From the NCBI RefSeq assembly GCF_017696085.1, contig NZ_JAAORH010000001.1, forward strand, positions 839,855-903,854: DNA of 64,000 nt, read 5' to 3'. Source of the DNA: Prochlorococcus marinus XMU1410 (GTDB lineage Bacteria > Cyanobacteriota > Cyanobacteriia > PCC-6307 > Cyanobiaceae). The notes under the pieces are model-generated. The model saw nothing but the letters and a program-made list of their open reading frames with translations, did no database searches and was not told where the DNA came from. The first letter of the stretch is position 1. Each line of letters begins with the position of its first letter. This document shows positions 46,062 to 54,353 of this stretch, piece after piece. The position numbers and the translations under genes were made by a program.

Positions 46062-46286
46062 ATGATAATTTCCCTAAATACAGCTTTAGACCTTAAAATA
46101 TTTAGTCCCAGTGAACCTATAGGAATATTCATAATTTTTGTAGGATTAATATTTTCTGGCATGATTTTCTATATTATTTATGCTGTAAGTACTAATAAAG
46201 AATCCTTAGAAGACAAAAAAATAAGAACTAAAAAAGAGTACTTGCAAAAGGAGAAAATAGGAAAATTATTTCCTAAGAAAAAATAA
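46062..46286 (+). CDS. small membrane protein with basic tail, 74 aa
   Basis: 74 aa from the ATG at 46062 (a TTG one codon earlier is also open). An N-terminal polar part, one helix at about residues 20-42 (GIFIIFVGLIFSGMIFYIIY) and a lysine-rich tail (KKIRTKKEYLQKEKIGKLFPKKK). Downstream of another small gene on the same strand. Function unknown. Confidence 0.6.
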   Translation: MIISLNTALDLKIFSPSEPIGIFIIFVGLIFSGMIFYIIYAVSTNKESLEDKKIRTKKEYLQKEKIGKLFPKKK

Positions 46287-46509
46287 ATTTAATTGCTTTA
46301 TTACTATAAAGGTATTTATTTATATTATTAATTATTAAATCAGTAGGATCTAAAAACATTAGTTTTAGTTCTCTTAAATCAAACATTTGTAAAAATTCAA
46401 CTATAACAACAATATTTTTTTTACGAGGACTTCATATTGTTAATTGCATAGCTAAATTATTTTCATATCAAGCAAAAAATGTTAAAAATGGAAAAAATAA
46501 TTTGAAATC

Positions 46510-47013
46510 TTGGAGAATTCACCTCAATATCTATTTCTTGCTAGTGGAGTGAATAATGGAGAAGGGTTTTGGATTGTTGGTATAAAAAAATGCGATGAAA
46601 ATATACTTGAGGATGAAAATCTTTTAGATTGCCATAGAAAAGAATTACTAGGTAATGAATCAGCAAAAGATATTCTCTTAGCTATTAATTTAAACGTAGA
46701 TAATTTATTAAATGAACTAAGAAACAAAAATTATTTAATTGCAAGACCTTCAATGGGGATTCCATTTGATATCCCTTTAGAAATCTTGGAAAATATTTTT
46801 GATTTTTGGTTAGAAATTTATAAAAATCATGAAGCCTGGGAAGCTTGTTTAGGACTTCTTAAAGTTAGAAAAAGGATTCCCCTAACAAACCTAATTGAAG
46901 GCAAAATTTTAAAGGGAAACTCTAAAAAATGGGCTATAAAAATTGAAACTTTACATACTTATGTTCCTTCTTCACTTAAAAATGAAAAATTAAATGACCC
47001 CATGTGGGAATAA
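46510..47013 (+). CDS. hypothetical protein, TTG start
   Basis: 167 aa from TTG at 46510 (MENSPQYLFLASGVNNGEGFW). Upstream in frame there is a stop after a few codons, so no ATG is available. The protein is mostly soluble, with a conserved-looking patch GIPFDIPLEILENIFDFWLE and Trp-rich end. No family recognised. It begins a plus-strand run that continues with the PRTase and deoxyribosyltransferase genes. Confidence 0.6.
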   Translation: MENSPQYLFLASGVNNGEGFWIVGIKKCDENILEDENLLDCHRKELLGNESAKDILLAINLNVDNLLNELRNKNYLIARPSMGIPFDIPLEILENIFDFWLEIYKNHEAWEACLGLLKVRKRIPLTNLIEGKILKGNSKKWAIKIETLHTYVPSSLKNEKLNDPMWE

Positions 47014-47087
47014 TTTTATCTTTAAATAGTAAAAATATTTACTTCGTTGGATATTTAAGTAAAAATAAAATAACTAATAATTTAAAA

Positions 47088-47273
47088 ATGAATAAACCAT
47101 ATTCTTTTAGTATCGATCAAATGAACGGGATAGTTGAGGATACATACGCAAAGATAATAAATGAATGTGAAAATTTAAAAAAAAATACTAATTGTCCAAA
47201 CGAACAAGTAGTAGCACTTTTAAGTGTAATTGCTTCAAATTACGCTACTGCAACAGAAAAAAACGAAAATTAA
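47088..47273 (+). CDS. hypothetical protein, 61 aa
   Basis: 61 aa from the ATG at 47088 (MNKPYSFSIDQMNGIVEDTY). The ORF opens earlier at 47004, but that upstream part overlaps the previous gene and is unlikely. Two Cys are present (NECENL; NTNCPNEQ). Its stop lies one base before the ATG of the PRTase-like gene, so translation is probably coupled. Function unknown. Confidence 0.6.
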   Translation: MNKPYSFSIDQMNGIVEDTYAKIINECENLKKNTNCPNEQVVALLSVIASNYATATEKNEN

Positions 47274-47274
47274 G

Positions 47275-47670
47275 ATGATAAGTTATTTTACTTGGAGCGA
47301 ATTTGATAAGAGCGTAGAACAAATAGCTAATAAATGTAGCTTTAAGGAATTTTCTGGAATATATGGAGTTCCTCGTGGCGGATTATGTCTTGCTGTAGCA
47401 CTAAGCCATAAATTAAAAATTGAATTAATTTCAGAACCAATAAAGAATTCACTAATAGTAGATGATGTTTATGAAACAGGCATTACATTGACGACCTTCA
47501 AGAATATTGAAGGAGCAATGTTTTTTGTATTATTTAGTAAAGTCAAACCTACATGGTGGAATACAGTACATTTAACAAAAAAAACTCAATGGATTGTTTT
47601 CCCTTGGGAAAATACTTCAAATTCAAAAAGTGACCGCGAAGATTACATCAAAAAAAGAGGTTTAAGTTGA
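47275..47670 (+). CDS. phosphoribosyltransferase-like protein
   Basis: 131 aa from ATG 47275 (MISYFTWSEFDKSVEQIA). The type I PRTase core is visible: GIYGVPRGGLCLAVALSHKL near the N-terminus and the PRPP loop SLIVDDVYETGITLTTF near residue 60. The C-terminal part (WIVFPWE) is like the ends of small PRTases. Base specificity is not readable. It is joined by a four-base TTGA overlap to the next gene, a nucleoside deoxyribosyltransferase relative. Confidence 0.78.
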   Translation: MISYFTWSEFDKSVEQIANKCSFKEFSGIYGVPRGGLCLAVALSHKLKIELISEPIKNSLIVDDVYETGITLTTFKNIEGAMFFVLFSKVKPTWWNTVHLTKKTQWIVFPWENTSNSKSDREDYIKKRGLS

Positions 47671-48125
47671 GAAAGAAATTATATTTGGCTAATCCATATG
47701 GATTTTCAAAACAAACTAAAACTCTCTTAAATGAATTTATTAAAATCTTCAATGATTTAAATGTAGAAGTATTTGAACCTTTTGAAAGAGCAAAACCATT
47801 AATACAACAAGAGAGTGAATGGGCATATGACGTTGCAAGAAGTAATTTCAATGATTTAAAAGTATGTGATTGTATTTTTGCGATTGTTAATGGAAATCCA
47901 CCAGATGAAGGTGTAATGATTGAATTAGGTATCGCAATTGCTTTAAAAAAGGAAATCTTTTTATTCAGGGATGATTTTAGAAATTGTTCGGATAGCGAAC
48001 AATACCCATTAAATCTAATGTTATTTCTTGGATTGCCTAAAGAAGATTGGGAAAAATATTATTTTGAATCATTACAAGATATAAAAAGTAATAAAAAAAG
48101 ATTTGTGGATTGGGCTGAAAATTAG
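47667..48125 (+). CDS. nucleoside 2-deoxyribosyltransferase-like protein
   Basis: 152 aa from TTG 47667. It starts (M)RKKLYLANPYGFS, typical of the NDT fold, and has GNPPDEGVMIELGIAIALKK, the D(E)G...E signature with the likely catalytic Glu. NDTs transfer deoxyribose between bases; relatives in phage and bacteria also act as hydrolases. Its TTG overlaps the preceding TGA. With the PRTase-like gene it suggests a nucleobase salvage or processing pair. Confidence 0.72.
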   Translation: MRKKLYLANPYGFSKQTKTLLNEFIKIFNDLNVEVFEPFERAKPLIQQESEWAYDVARSNFNDLKVCDCIFAIVNGNPPDEGVMIELGIAIALKKEIFLFRDDFRNCSDSEQYPLNLMLFLGLPKEDWEKYYFESLQDIKSNKKRFVDWAEN

Positions 48126-48169
48126 CCAAATAAATCGTCAACCCAGGAGTAGAAGTTTTTAGTTTAAAA

Positions 48170-48214
48170 ATGTCTCTTGAAGTGTTAGAATCTTATTTAT
48201 TTAGAAAATTTTGA
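48170..48214 (+). CDS. candidate leader ORF overlapping the rpsU start, 14 aa
   Basis: An ATG at 48170 opens a 14-codon frame ([14 protein letters not shown]) whose TGA at 48212-48214 overlaps the TTG start of rpsU by two bases. It may act as a leader that loads ribosomes onto rpsU by translational coupling. No strong ribosome binding site is seen, so it may be chance. Confidence 0.3.
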
Positions 48215-48387
48215 CACAAGTTACAGTAGGGGAGAACGAGGGAATTGAATCTGCCCTTAGAAGATTTAAGAGACAAGTATCAAAATCTGGAATCTTTGCA
48301 GATTTAAAAAGACTTAGGCATCATGAAACACCTATTGAAAAATATAAAAGAAAATTGCAACAGAGAAGAAAAGCCAGAAGGAGGTAG
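48211..48387 (+). CDS. rpsU: 30S ribosomal protein S21
   Basis: 58 aa, start TTG at 48211 (the frame has a stop just upstream at 48202). Sequence (M)[18 protein letters not shown], continuing [21 protein letters not shown] and ending in an Arg-rich tail KARRR, as in bS21. S21 helps mRNA binding at the Shine-Dalgarno region of the small subunit. It lies downstream of the PRTase/NDT pair and may be read from its own promoter. Confidence 0.9.
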
Positions 48388-48466
48388 TCTGCTATAGCTC
48401 ATAAATTTTGTAATATCAGTTGATATTAAAAATTTTTTTTTGAAAGGTTTAAAAATAAAATTTTAA

Positions 48467-48796
48467 CTACTTAAGCTTTTTAAGCTTCTTAACAAGATTT
48501 ATTCCAACTCCTGACACAGCAAGAAGATCTTTTTCATCTGCAGCGATAACTGCCTTTGTTGTTTTAAATCCAGCCTCGTACAAAGCTTTTGCGCTTTTTG
48601 CTCCAACACCTGGAAGTGTAGTCAAAGTTTCAATATTTTTCTTAGAATTTAACGCTTTGGTTTTTGTTTTTGTTTTTGTTTTTGTTTTTGTTTTTGCAGA
48701 CTTTGATGCTTTTTTTTCTTTCTTTAAAGGAGTTTCAGAAGTTACTTCACTTTTAAATAAAATTGATTTTAGTTTGCTGAGAAATTTAGAAATCAT
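48467..48796 (-). CDS. helix-hairpin-helix protein with Lys-Thr repeat
   Basis: 109 aa. A basic N-terminal half contains a Lys-Thr dipeptide repeat run (KTKTKTKTKTK, about residues 36-46) encoded by six TTTTTG hexamers. The C-terminal ~60 residues form two helix-hairpin-helix-type motifs (TLPGVGAKSAKALYEAGF and LLAVSGVGINLVKKLKKL) with GVG turns, which bind DNA backbone non-specifically. No catalytic domain. It probably binds DNA; its role is not known. Confidence 0.78.
   Translation of the reverse strand: MISKFLSKLKSILFKSEVTSETPLKKEKKASKSAKTKTKTKTKTKTKALNSKKNIETLTTLPGVGAKSAKALYEAGFKTTKAVIAADEKDLLAVSGVGINLVKKLKKLK
48661..48696 (+). repeat. (TTTTTG)6 hexanucleotide repeat in the HhH gene
   Basis: Six perfect TTTTTG copies at 48661-48696. 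On the minus strand they encode alternating Lys-Thr. Copy-number changes would keep the frame, so they would alter only linker length. Confidence 0.9.
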
Positions 48797-49063
48797 TGCA
48801 ATATAGAAGTAATAAAATTAGCTATTCAGTTTAATACTATCAAATTCCAGAGGAATTAATTACAAGATAAAAACTAACTGCATAGAAATAATTTATTTAC
48901 AATTATATAAAGACACACATTTAATATTTATGCAAGCTTCCAAGCCATTGCAAGGTATTCAAAATTATTTTAAAAACTAAAAAAAAGTTAAAATGCATAT
49001 TCAAAATTTAAAGGTATTTATTAATAGTAAAGTTAAAATCTTATTAAAGAAGAGATCATAAAA

Positions 49064-49660
49064 ATGAAGCTTATTTTTATAAGTGGACCTTCTGGAAGCG
49101 GGAAAACAACTTTATCTAATCAAATAATAAAAAAAAATAAAAATGGTATTGTGTTAAGTACCGACAATTACTATAAGACAGGTTTAATAAGTAAATTACT
49201 ACCAAAATTTATAGAAGGTTTTTTTGATAGAAGTATTAGTTTTAATAACAAACTATTCAAAAAAGATTTCGATTTCATTTATAAGAATGGAATTTCAGTC
49301 TGCGATCGTTATTATAATTTCGAAAAGAAAACAATTCAAAATATCTTAAACGAAACAAATAATATTAGTTTTTTAATTGTTGAGGGTATATTTGCTAAAG
49401 AATTCGCAAACACATTAAATAATAAGGATTATATATTTTTAGAAATAAAAACTAAAAAAAATGAGTGCATGAAAAGAGTTGTCCAAAGAGATATAAAAGA
49501 AAGGGGGAAGGAAAAAAAACAAGCTGAGAATGATTTCTTAAAATCATGGAGCATTTATTATGAAAAATTCAAACCTAATAGCATAAAAAATAATACAAAT
49601 AAATTTATTATTGAAAAAAACACTGATATAGATCACATTCTGAAAAAATTATTTAATTAA
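49064..49660 (+). CDS. P-loop kinase, uridine-kinase-like
   Basis: 198 aa. The N-terminal Walker A GPSGSGKTTLS near residues 9-19, followed by STDNYYK (the uridine-kinase DxYY element) and a LIVEGIFA strand near 108-116, fits the uridine kinase/phosphoribulokinase group. The C-terminus has the RDIKERGKE stretch typical of the LID. The exact substrate is not clear. It converges with the flavoprotein gene and the two overlap by 12 bases. Confidence 0.75.
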   Translation: MKLIFISGPSGSGKTTLSNQIIKKNKNGIVLSTDNYYKTGLISKLLPKFIEGFFDRSISFNNKLFKKDFDFIYKNGISVCDRYYNFEKKTIQNILNETNNISFLIVEGIFAKEFANTLNNKDYIFLEIKTKKNECMKRVVQRDIKERGKEKKQAENDFLKSWSIYYEKFKPNSIKNNTNKFIIEKNTDIDHILKKLFN

Positions 49661-50815
49661 GTCATTAATTTTTTTCTCTAATATTAAAGCACTTAAAATT
49701 GAGCCTTCAATTCTGCCAAATCCATTTCCTTCAAACCAGTCTCCGCAAAATCCAATTTTAGATTTTCTACTAAATTGTAAAGATAATGGTATTGCAAGGC
49801 CAGAAGGCTGTGAAGCTCTCCATTTCATAATAGATATTTTTTCATCAAAAGTTAATTTATGTACTAAAGAATTCTCTTCAAACAATTTATTGAAATTTTT
49901 AATTATTTTTTGTTTAAAAACTCCTTCATCTTTTGCACTTATATAAGAATTAATTAACTCTGCGTTTTTTGAATGTACTACAATTCCTAATTTATTATTA
50001 TCTTGCAGCTGAAAAATAATTCTTTCAAATCTATATTTTTTTTCTAAATTATTTTTTAAATAAAAATACCTTAGTTTTTTAGAATAATTATCTTTAAAAC
50101 TATAATTTTTATTCGTATAAATCAGAAAAGTTAACCTGGGAATAAATGTTTGTTGTTCTAAGAAATTTAATAGTAAATCTATTTTTTTATCACTATTAAT
50201 AGGAATTGCTTTTCTTAATGGAATTTGATTTACGTTTAATATTTTTAAAGACCTCTTATGTAACAACAAATTAGTTGAACAAATTAGATATTTAGACTTG
50301 AATTTTTCGCCATTTTTTGATGTTAGTAACCATTCCTTATCATTAAACTTCATATCAACTATTAAAGTTTCAAAGAAAAATTCAATTTCCTCTTTTAAAT
50401 TATTTGACTCAATTATCTTTTTCGATAATTCACTCATGGAATCTAAAGATAAATAATTAACCCCGCAAGAAAATTTAGATTTTTTTTTGGCTTCTAAATT
50501 AGAATCTTCATTTAAAAAAAATATTTCTGAGTCGTCAATTTTTATATATTTATTTTCCAATAATTCATCAATATATCTTTTTAATAAAAGATTATTTTTA
50601 CTGTTGGATATATTAAAATTTGGAGAACCATGATTTAGTTTCCATCCTTCATATTTTTTGCTGATTCTCGTACTTGATCTCCCTCCAAGTCCACGACCAT
50701 TTTCAATTAATCCCACTTTTTTTGTAATATTATTTTCCAGATACTTCGAAGCGAAAACACAAGCAGATATACCCCCACCTATTATTAATAAGTCATATGT
50801 AACATCACTTTTCAT
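49649..50815 (-). CDS. renalase-like FAD-dependent oxidoreductase
   Basis: 388 aa. An N-terminal Rossmann FAD motif (LLIIGGGISACVFASKY with GxGxxS/G, then ENGRGLGGRSSTR for the FAD ribose/pyrophosphate) and a C-terminal FAD loop (GFCGDWFEGNGFGRIEGSILSAL) fit the renalase/amine oxidase-like family, which oxidises reduced dinucleotide forms or small amines. The substrate is unknown. It directly follows the MTHFR-like gene on the same strand with 20 bases between. Confidence 0.75.
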   Translation of the reverse strand: MKSDVTYDLLIIGGGISACVFASKYLENNITKKVGLIENGRGLGGRSSTRISKKYEGWKLNHGSPNFNISNSKNNLLLKRYIDELLENKYIKIDDSEIFFLNEDSNLEAKKKSKFSCGVNYLSLDSMSELSKKIIESNNLKEEIEFFFETLIVDMKFNDKEWLLTSKNGEKFKSKYLICSTNLLLHKRSLKILNVNQIPLRKAIPINSDKKIDLLLNFLEQQTFIPRLTFLIYTNKNYSFKDNYSKKLRYFYLKNNLEKKYRFERIIFQLQDNNKLGIVVHSKNAELINSYISAKDEGVFKQKIIKNFNKLFEENSLVHKLTFDEKISIMKWRASQPSGLAIPLSLQFSRKSKIGFCGDWFEGNGFGRIEGSILSALILEKKINDLIK

Positions 50816-50835
50816 AGGTTTAATATTGACAGAAA

Positions 50836-51663
50836 TTATCTTTCATTTTCTAAAAAACTATAAACAGAATCAAGCTTCTCTGATGATGAAAAATCAGATT
50901 CAATTACAGGTGTAATATTATTCTTTTTATAAAAACTAACTAAATCGTTTGTGAAATCAAAAAAACTATCCAAGGCATATAAACACTTTTCAGATATATA
51001 TACCTCTTTCCAAGGACGAAATTTAAACCGTGCTACAAATTGTTTAGAAGGAATAAATAAACTTCCAAATAAATTTAATTTATCTTCTTTTAGTACATTT
51101 TTAAGATAAGTCACCTCATTCTGAAGAACATTAATATCTGTACCATATTGAAACCAAATTGAATTTATTAACCCAGTCGAAATTTTTTTTTCGAACCTTT
51201 CTCTTTCTGAAGTAATATTATAATATTTTTTCAAATATGGGTTGTAAGCTATACCTAATTTAACTTTTAAATTTTTTTCTTTTTTTAAATAATCTAATAC
51301 ATTAACTGAGTCAAAGTTTTTTTTCTTATTTGATCCCGACACAAGCAGAATTTCGAAATTTTTACTAGTCTGAGAACTTTTAACAAAATCTAAAAGTTCC
51401 TGATACGAATTTTCTTTATTTTTTGAATATTGATGATAAAGACTATAGTGATAGGTCATATTAAATTCATCATAGTTTTTAGATATATATTTAATAGTTG
51501 AATTAAATAAATCCTTCTTTATAAGTCCTTTACATGGAATATTAATATTTTTGATATTATTTAATTTGCAGAAATTAAGTTTATCGTCTAACTGAGAAAT
51601 ATTTTTAAATGACAATTCAAATCTTATATTATTGTTCATTATTGAGTAGTCATATTTAGTCAC
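50836..51663 (-). CDS. divergent methylenetetrahydrofolate reductase-like barrel protein
   Basis: 275 aa. The segments IRFELSFKN, MTYHYSLYHQYSKNK, FEILLVSGSNKKKNFDSVNVLDYLKKE, LKVKLGIAYNPYL and LINSIWFQYGTDI resemble the barrel strands of MTHFR in order, but the match is weak. An internal Met (residue 9) could be the true start. It is followed by the renalase-like flavoprotein gene, so the two may form an operon with linked chemistry. The fold assignment is tentative. Confidence 0.5.
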   Translation of the reverse strand: MTKYDYSIMNNNIRFELSFKNISQLDDKLNFCKLNNIKNINIPCKGLIKKDLFNSTIKYISKNYDEFNMTYHYSLYHQYSKNKENSYQELLDFVKSSQTSKNFEILLVSGSNKKKNFDSVNVLDYLKKEKNLKVKLGIAYNPYLKKYYNITSERERFEKKISTGLINSIWFQYGTDINVLQNEVTYLKNVLKEDKLNLFGSLFIPSKQFVARFKFRPWKEVYISEKCLYALDSFFDFTNDLVSFYKKNNITPVIESDFSSSEKLDSVYSFLENER

Positions 51664-51700
51664 TCAACATATTAACGAAAACACGCATCTGCTACGATTC

Positions 51701-51903
51701 TTATTTTGGAAGTTGTTTTTTATTCTTAGCTTTTAGAAAATAACTATGGGAAATATCTAATGCAACTTTTAAAGAAATTTTATCTTCTGCAGATTTTGCA
51801 ATAATTTGATTAAAACATTTCCAATTTTCAGGTATTACTAAACCGAGCAATGATAAATAAAGACCTACAAAAATACCGAAAAATAAAAATAAAAAAACCT
51901 CAT
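51701..51903 (-). pseudogene. small membrane protein gene with a one-base frame break in a T7 tract
   Basis: From ATG 51903 the frame (MRFFYFYFSVFL) hits TAG after 12 codons. With one extra T in the 7-base run (51891-51897, A on the plus strand) the frame becomes M-RFFLFLFFGIFVGLYLSL, continuing LGLVIPENWKCFN to the TAA at 51703-51701, 67 aa. The corrected product has one membrane helix and a basic C-terminus. Transcriptional slippage, a real mutation, or a sequencing slip are all possible. A rare start (e.g. ATT) without ATG could also explain it. Confidence 0.5.
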
Positions 51904-52073
51904 GACAAATAAATTTTTTATCTTACTAAATTAAAACAAAAAATAATAGTTTAATTGTATTGGGAAATAATTAATAAATTATTTCCTTTCTTCTTATCGC
52001 AGATATTTAATCCATGAAAGATTTTCATGAACTCGAGAGGTTAGAATAACAAAAAAGTATTTTTTTTTAGAAT

Positions 52074-52478
52074 ATGGCTAGCCAAGATTATCTAATTGCA
52101 ATAGCTTTAATAGAGCAAAACCTAGTTAGAGCAATGCCTCTTGGAGGTAAAGAAATTAAAGATAATTTAGAGGAATCAGAAAATTTCAAGAAACTTGGAG
52201 AAGAGGTAATTTTAAATCTTCTAATGAGAGTGTTTCAAAGAAGTGATGAAGGTGCTTTAAAAAGGGCTTCTGAAGAAAAAGGTTTGCTCCTTGTTCATAT
52301 GCATCCTAAAAGAATGCAGAAAGAGCTTCCATTCATTAAATCTGAATGGATAAGAGATGGAGATACACAACAGTTTCTAAAATACCTTGGCAATCTCTCA
52401 AAAGAAGTATGGACTGCATCTTTCGTAAAATACAAAGGGATTGAATTTACTTCTATCTCAAAGAATGATGAGATCTAA
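52074..52478 (+). CDS. hypothetical cytosolic protein
   Basis: 134 aa, start ATG 52074 (MASQDYLIAIALIEQNLVRAM). It is mainly helical and soluble, with LLMRVFQRSDEGALKRASEEKGLLLVHMHP and a C-terminal TASFVKYKGIEF. No motif or membrane segment. It is conserved-looking, with ordered helices and no low complexity, but I do not recognise the family. It converges with the S51 peptidase gene. Confidence 0.65.
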   Translation: MASQDYLIAIALIEQNLVRAMPLGGKEIKDNLEESENFKKLGEEVILNLLMRVFQRSDEGALKRASEEKGLLLVHMHPKRMQKELPFIKSEWIRDGDTQQFLKYLGNLSKEVWTASFVKYKGIEFTSISKNDEI

Positions 52479-52501
52479 AATATATTAAAAATATTTTCTC
52501 T

Positions 52502-53182
52502 TCAAAGAATTTCCTTCTTTATATTATTATTTTCCATATTAACTCTAAAACAGTTTCTGCCATTACCAAAATCAATTGAGGAATAGTCAAAATCATTTTT
52601 AATATGCAAGGCACAATTACCCTCAATACATATACAATATTCAATAATTTCTCTCTGAATAAGATCATTAACGAAAGGTTCCCTCTCTTTCTCCTCATCG
52701 AAATGCGGGCAAGCAATACCTTCAACTATGCCTAAGCAATCAATTATGGCTAATTCTTTAGCATAAGAATCAGTTATACCTTTATCAAACCAACAAATAG
52801 CCCCAGCACTTACACCACTCATTACAATTCCTTTTTCATAAGCATTTCGCAGAATTTTATGTAAATTCCATTCTTTCCAAACAGCTAACATACTTTTTGT
52901 ATTCCCACCGCCAACATAAATGATGTCTTGAGTTAAAACTTTCTCTTCTAAGTTTTCTGTTCTAGAGAAGAAATCAATATGGCTTGTTATACAATCAAGT
53001 TTAGAAAATGCTCTATAAAAATTTAGTTTATACAAACTACTATCGCCAGATGCTGTTGGAATAAAACAAATTTTAGGTCTTTTTTTATTACTTAAAGAAA
53101 CTATATATTTTTCAATTTCAAGAGAGCCTAATGAACGTCCAAACCCTCCTCCCCCAATTGCCACTATATTTTTACTAGGCAT
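52502..53182 (-). CDS. peptidase family S51 (dipeptidase E-like)
   Basis: 226 aa. The start MPSKNIVAIGGGGFGRS, the glycine-rich YVGGGNTKSML stretch and the nucleophile elbow GVSAGAICWFD (Ser in the middle of GVSAG) match the S51 serine peptidase/cyanophycinase-like fold. The His partner could be in ACPHFDEE. Cyanophycinase itself is not expected in this lineage. It is divergent from the GNAT gene with 20 bases between the starts. Confidence 0.82.
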   Translation of the reverse strand: MPSKNIVAIGGGGFGRSLGSLEIEKYIVSLSNKKRPKICFIPTASGDSSLYKLNFYRAFSKLDCITSHIDFFSRTENLEEKVLTQDIIYVGGGNTKSMLAVWKEWNLHKILRNAYEKGIVMSGVSAGAICWFDKGITDSYAKELAIIDCLGIVEGIACPHFDEEKEREPFVNDLIQREIIEYCICIEGNCALHIKNDFDYSSIDFGNGRNCFRVNMENNNIKKEIL

Positions 53183-53202
53183 ATTAAATAAAAGATTTGT
53201 AT

Positions 53203-53673
53203 ATGAATTTAAGACAAATCACCATTAAAGATCAACTGGAATTAAAGAAGGTTTATTTTGATTCAATTCAATCTTTAGATGAAAGAATTTATAGTCAAGA
53301 ACAGAAAAGAGCATGGTCAAGCCAAGCTTGGAATAACCCAAATTTTGATAAGTCAATAATTAAAGGAAAAGGATGGCTTATAAGTAAAAAAGGAATTATT
53401 ATTGCTTTTGCTACAAGATATCCCACCGATAGAATTGCACTATTTTACTGTAAGGGTAAATTCCAAAGAAAAGGCTATGGCTCTAATTTACTTCATAAAT
53501 TAGAAGATGAAGCTAAAAAAGAGGGTTTAGATTCTCTTTCAACTGAAGCAAGTTTAATAAGTTATGAATTATTTCTTAAAAATGAATGGAAAATTATACG
53601 TAAAGAAAAAGTAATTATAAATAACATTTTTTTTGAAAGATATAAAATGACTAAAATCATAAAAATAAATTAA
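53203..53673 (+). CDS. GNAT-family acetyltransferase
   Basis: 156 aa from ATG 53203 (a TTG two codons earlier is also open). It begins MNLRQITIKDQLELKKVYFD. Acetyl-CoA binding is seen in FQRKGYGSNLLHKLEDEA (R/QxxGxG/A loop). The rest fits small GNAT proteins that acetylate small molecules or protein N-termini. Substrate unknown. Co-oriented with the next membrane protein gene with two bases between. Confidence 0.78.
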   Translation: MNLRQITIKDQLELKKVYFDSIQSLDERIYSQEQKRAWSSQAWNNPNFDKSIIKGKGWLISKKGIIIAFATRYPTDRIALFYCKGKFQRKGYGSNLLHKLEDEAKKEGLDSLSTEASLISYELFLKNEWKIIRKEKVIINNIFFERYKMTKIIKIN

Positions 53674-53675
53674 TA

Positions 53676-53999
53676 ATGTCTGGCAAAAGCAAGGGATTAA
53701 TTCTGATTCAAAGGGTCATAATTTGGGCGTTATACTTTTTTTCAGGATTTATACTTTATTCAAAACAAGGTATTTTGCCTTCATTGATAATTACTTTCTC
53801 AAGAATTATTTATCCATTATCTATTTTTTGGTTACAAATAAGAATTAAAAAAAGAACCAATTTTCTGCATATTGATTCAAAAATGACAACTTCGCAATTG
53901 TGGTTCAATTTATTACCCGTTATTGCATCTCTATTAACTGTAATTTTTTCATTAACTAATTCTTTCTTATATATCCTAGGAAAATTAATTAACTCTTAA
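53676..53999 (+). CDS. hypothetical membrane protein, 107 aa
   Basis: 107 aa with three hydrophobic segments (about 13-28 VIIWALYFFSGFILY; about 31-52 ILPSLIITFSRIIYPL; about 78-103 LLPVIASLLTVIFSLTNSFLY). The linker is basic (RIKKRTNF). It follows the GNAT gene after two bases and probably shares its mRNA. No family recognised. Confidence 0.65.
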   Translation: MSGKSKGLILIQRVIIWALYFFSGFILYSKQGILPSLIITFSRIIYPLSIFWLQIRIKKRTNFLHIDSKMTTSQLWFNLLPVIASLLTVIFSLTNSFLYILGKLINS

Positions 54000-54111
54000 A
54001 TAAATTAATTATTATTTATCAGCTTTAGAAATTTCTCATAAAAAACATAATGTAAAGAAATTTGTCTTTTACTCATATTTGTTTAAATTTTAAATAGTGA
54101 TCAATAAAATC

Positions 54112-54261
54112 ATGAAAAATATTTCATTAAAGGGAAATATTAATTTTGATAAAAAAAAAGATATCAATGATTATGAATTATTCTCTTTAAAGATCACAGA
54201 TAGTTTATATAAAAAAGATATTGGAAAATTCCTTGAGACTCTCTCTTCTCACTTTATTTAG
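54112..54261 (+). CDS. hypothetical small protein, 49 aa
   Basis: ATG 54112 to TAG 54259-54261. The peptide starts MKNISLKGNINFDKKK and ends LETLSSHFI. It has no membrane segment, and composition is mixed charged. No family. The short length and lack of a clear ribosome binding site leave it uncertain. Confidence 0.4.
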   Translation: MKNISLKGNINFDKKKDINDYELFSLKITDSLYKKDIGKFLETLSSHFI

Positions 54262-54353
54262 GAAAATATTCTTTTTCTGATCTTCAAATTCAAACAGTCA
54301 CATTAATAAATAAGTATTTGAGGGATAATAAATGCAATCTTAAGAATACTCCA

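Noticed and set aside
46273..46386. 37-aa minus-strand ORF (MFDLRELKLMF...)
   Set aside because: Overlaps the end of a plus-strand gene, has no ribosome binding site and no distinctive composition.
48930..48980. 16-codon ORF starting MQASKPLQ
   Set aside because: In an AT-rich gap with no supporting signal.
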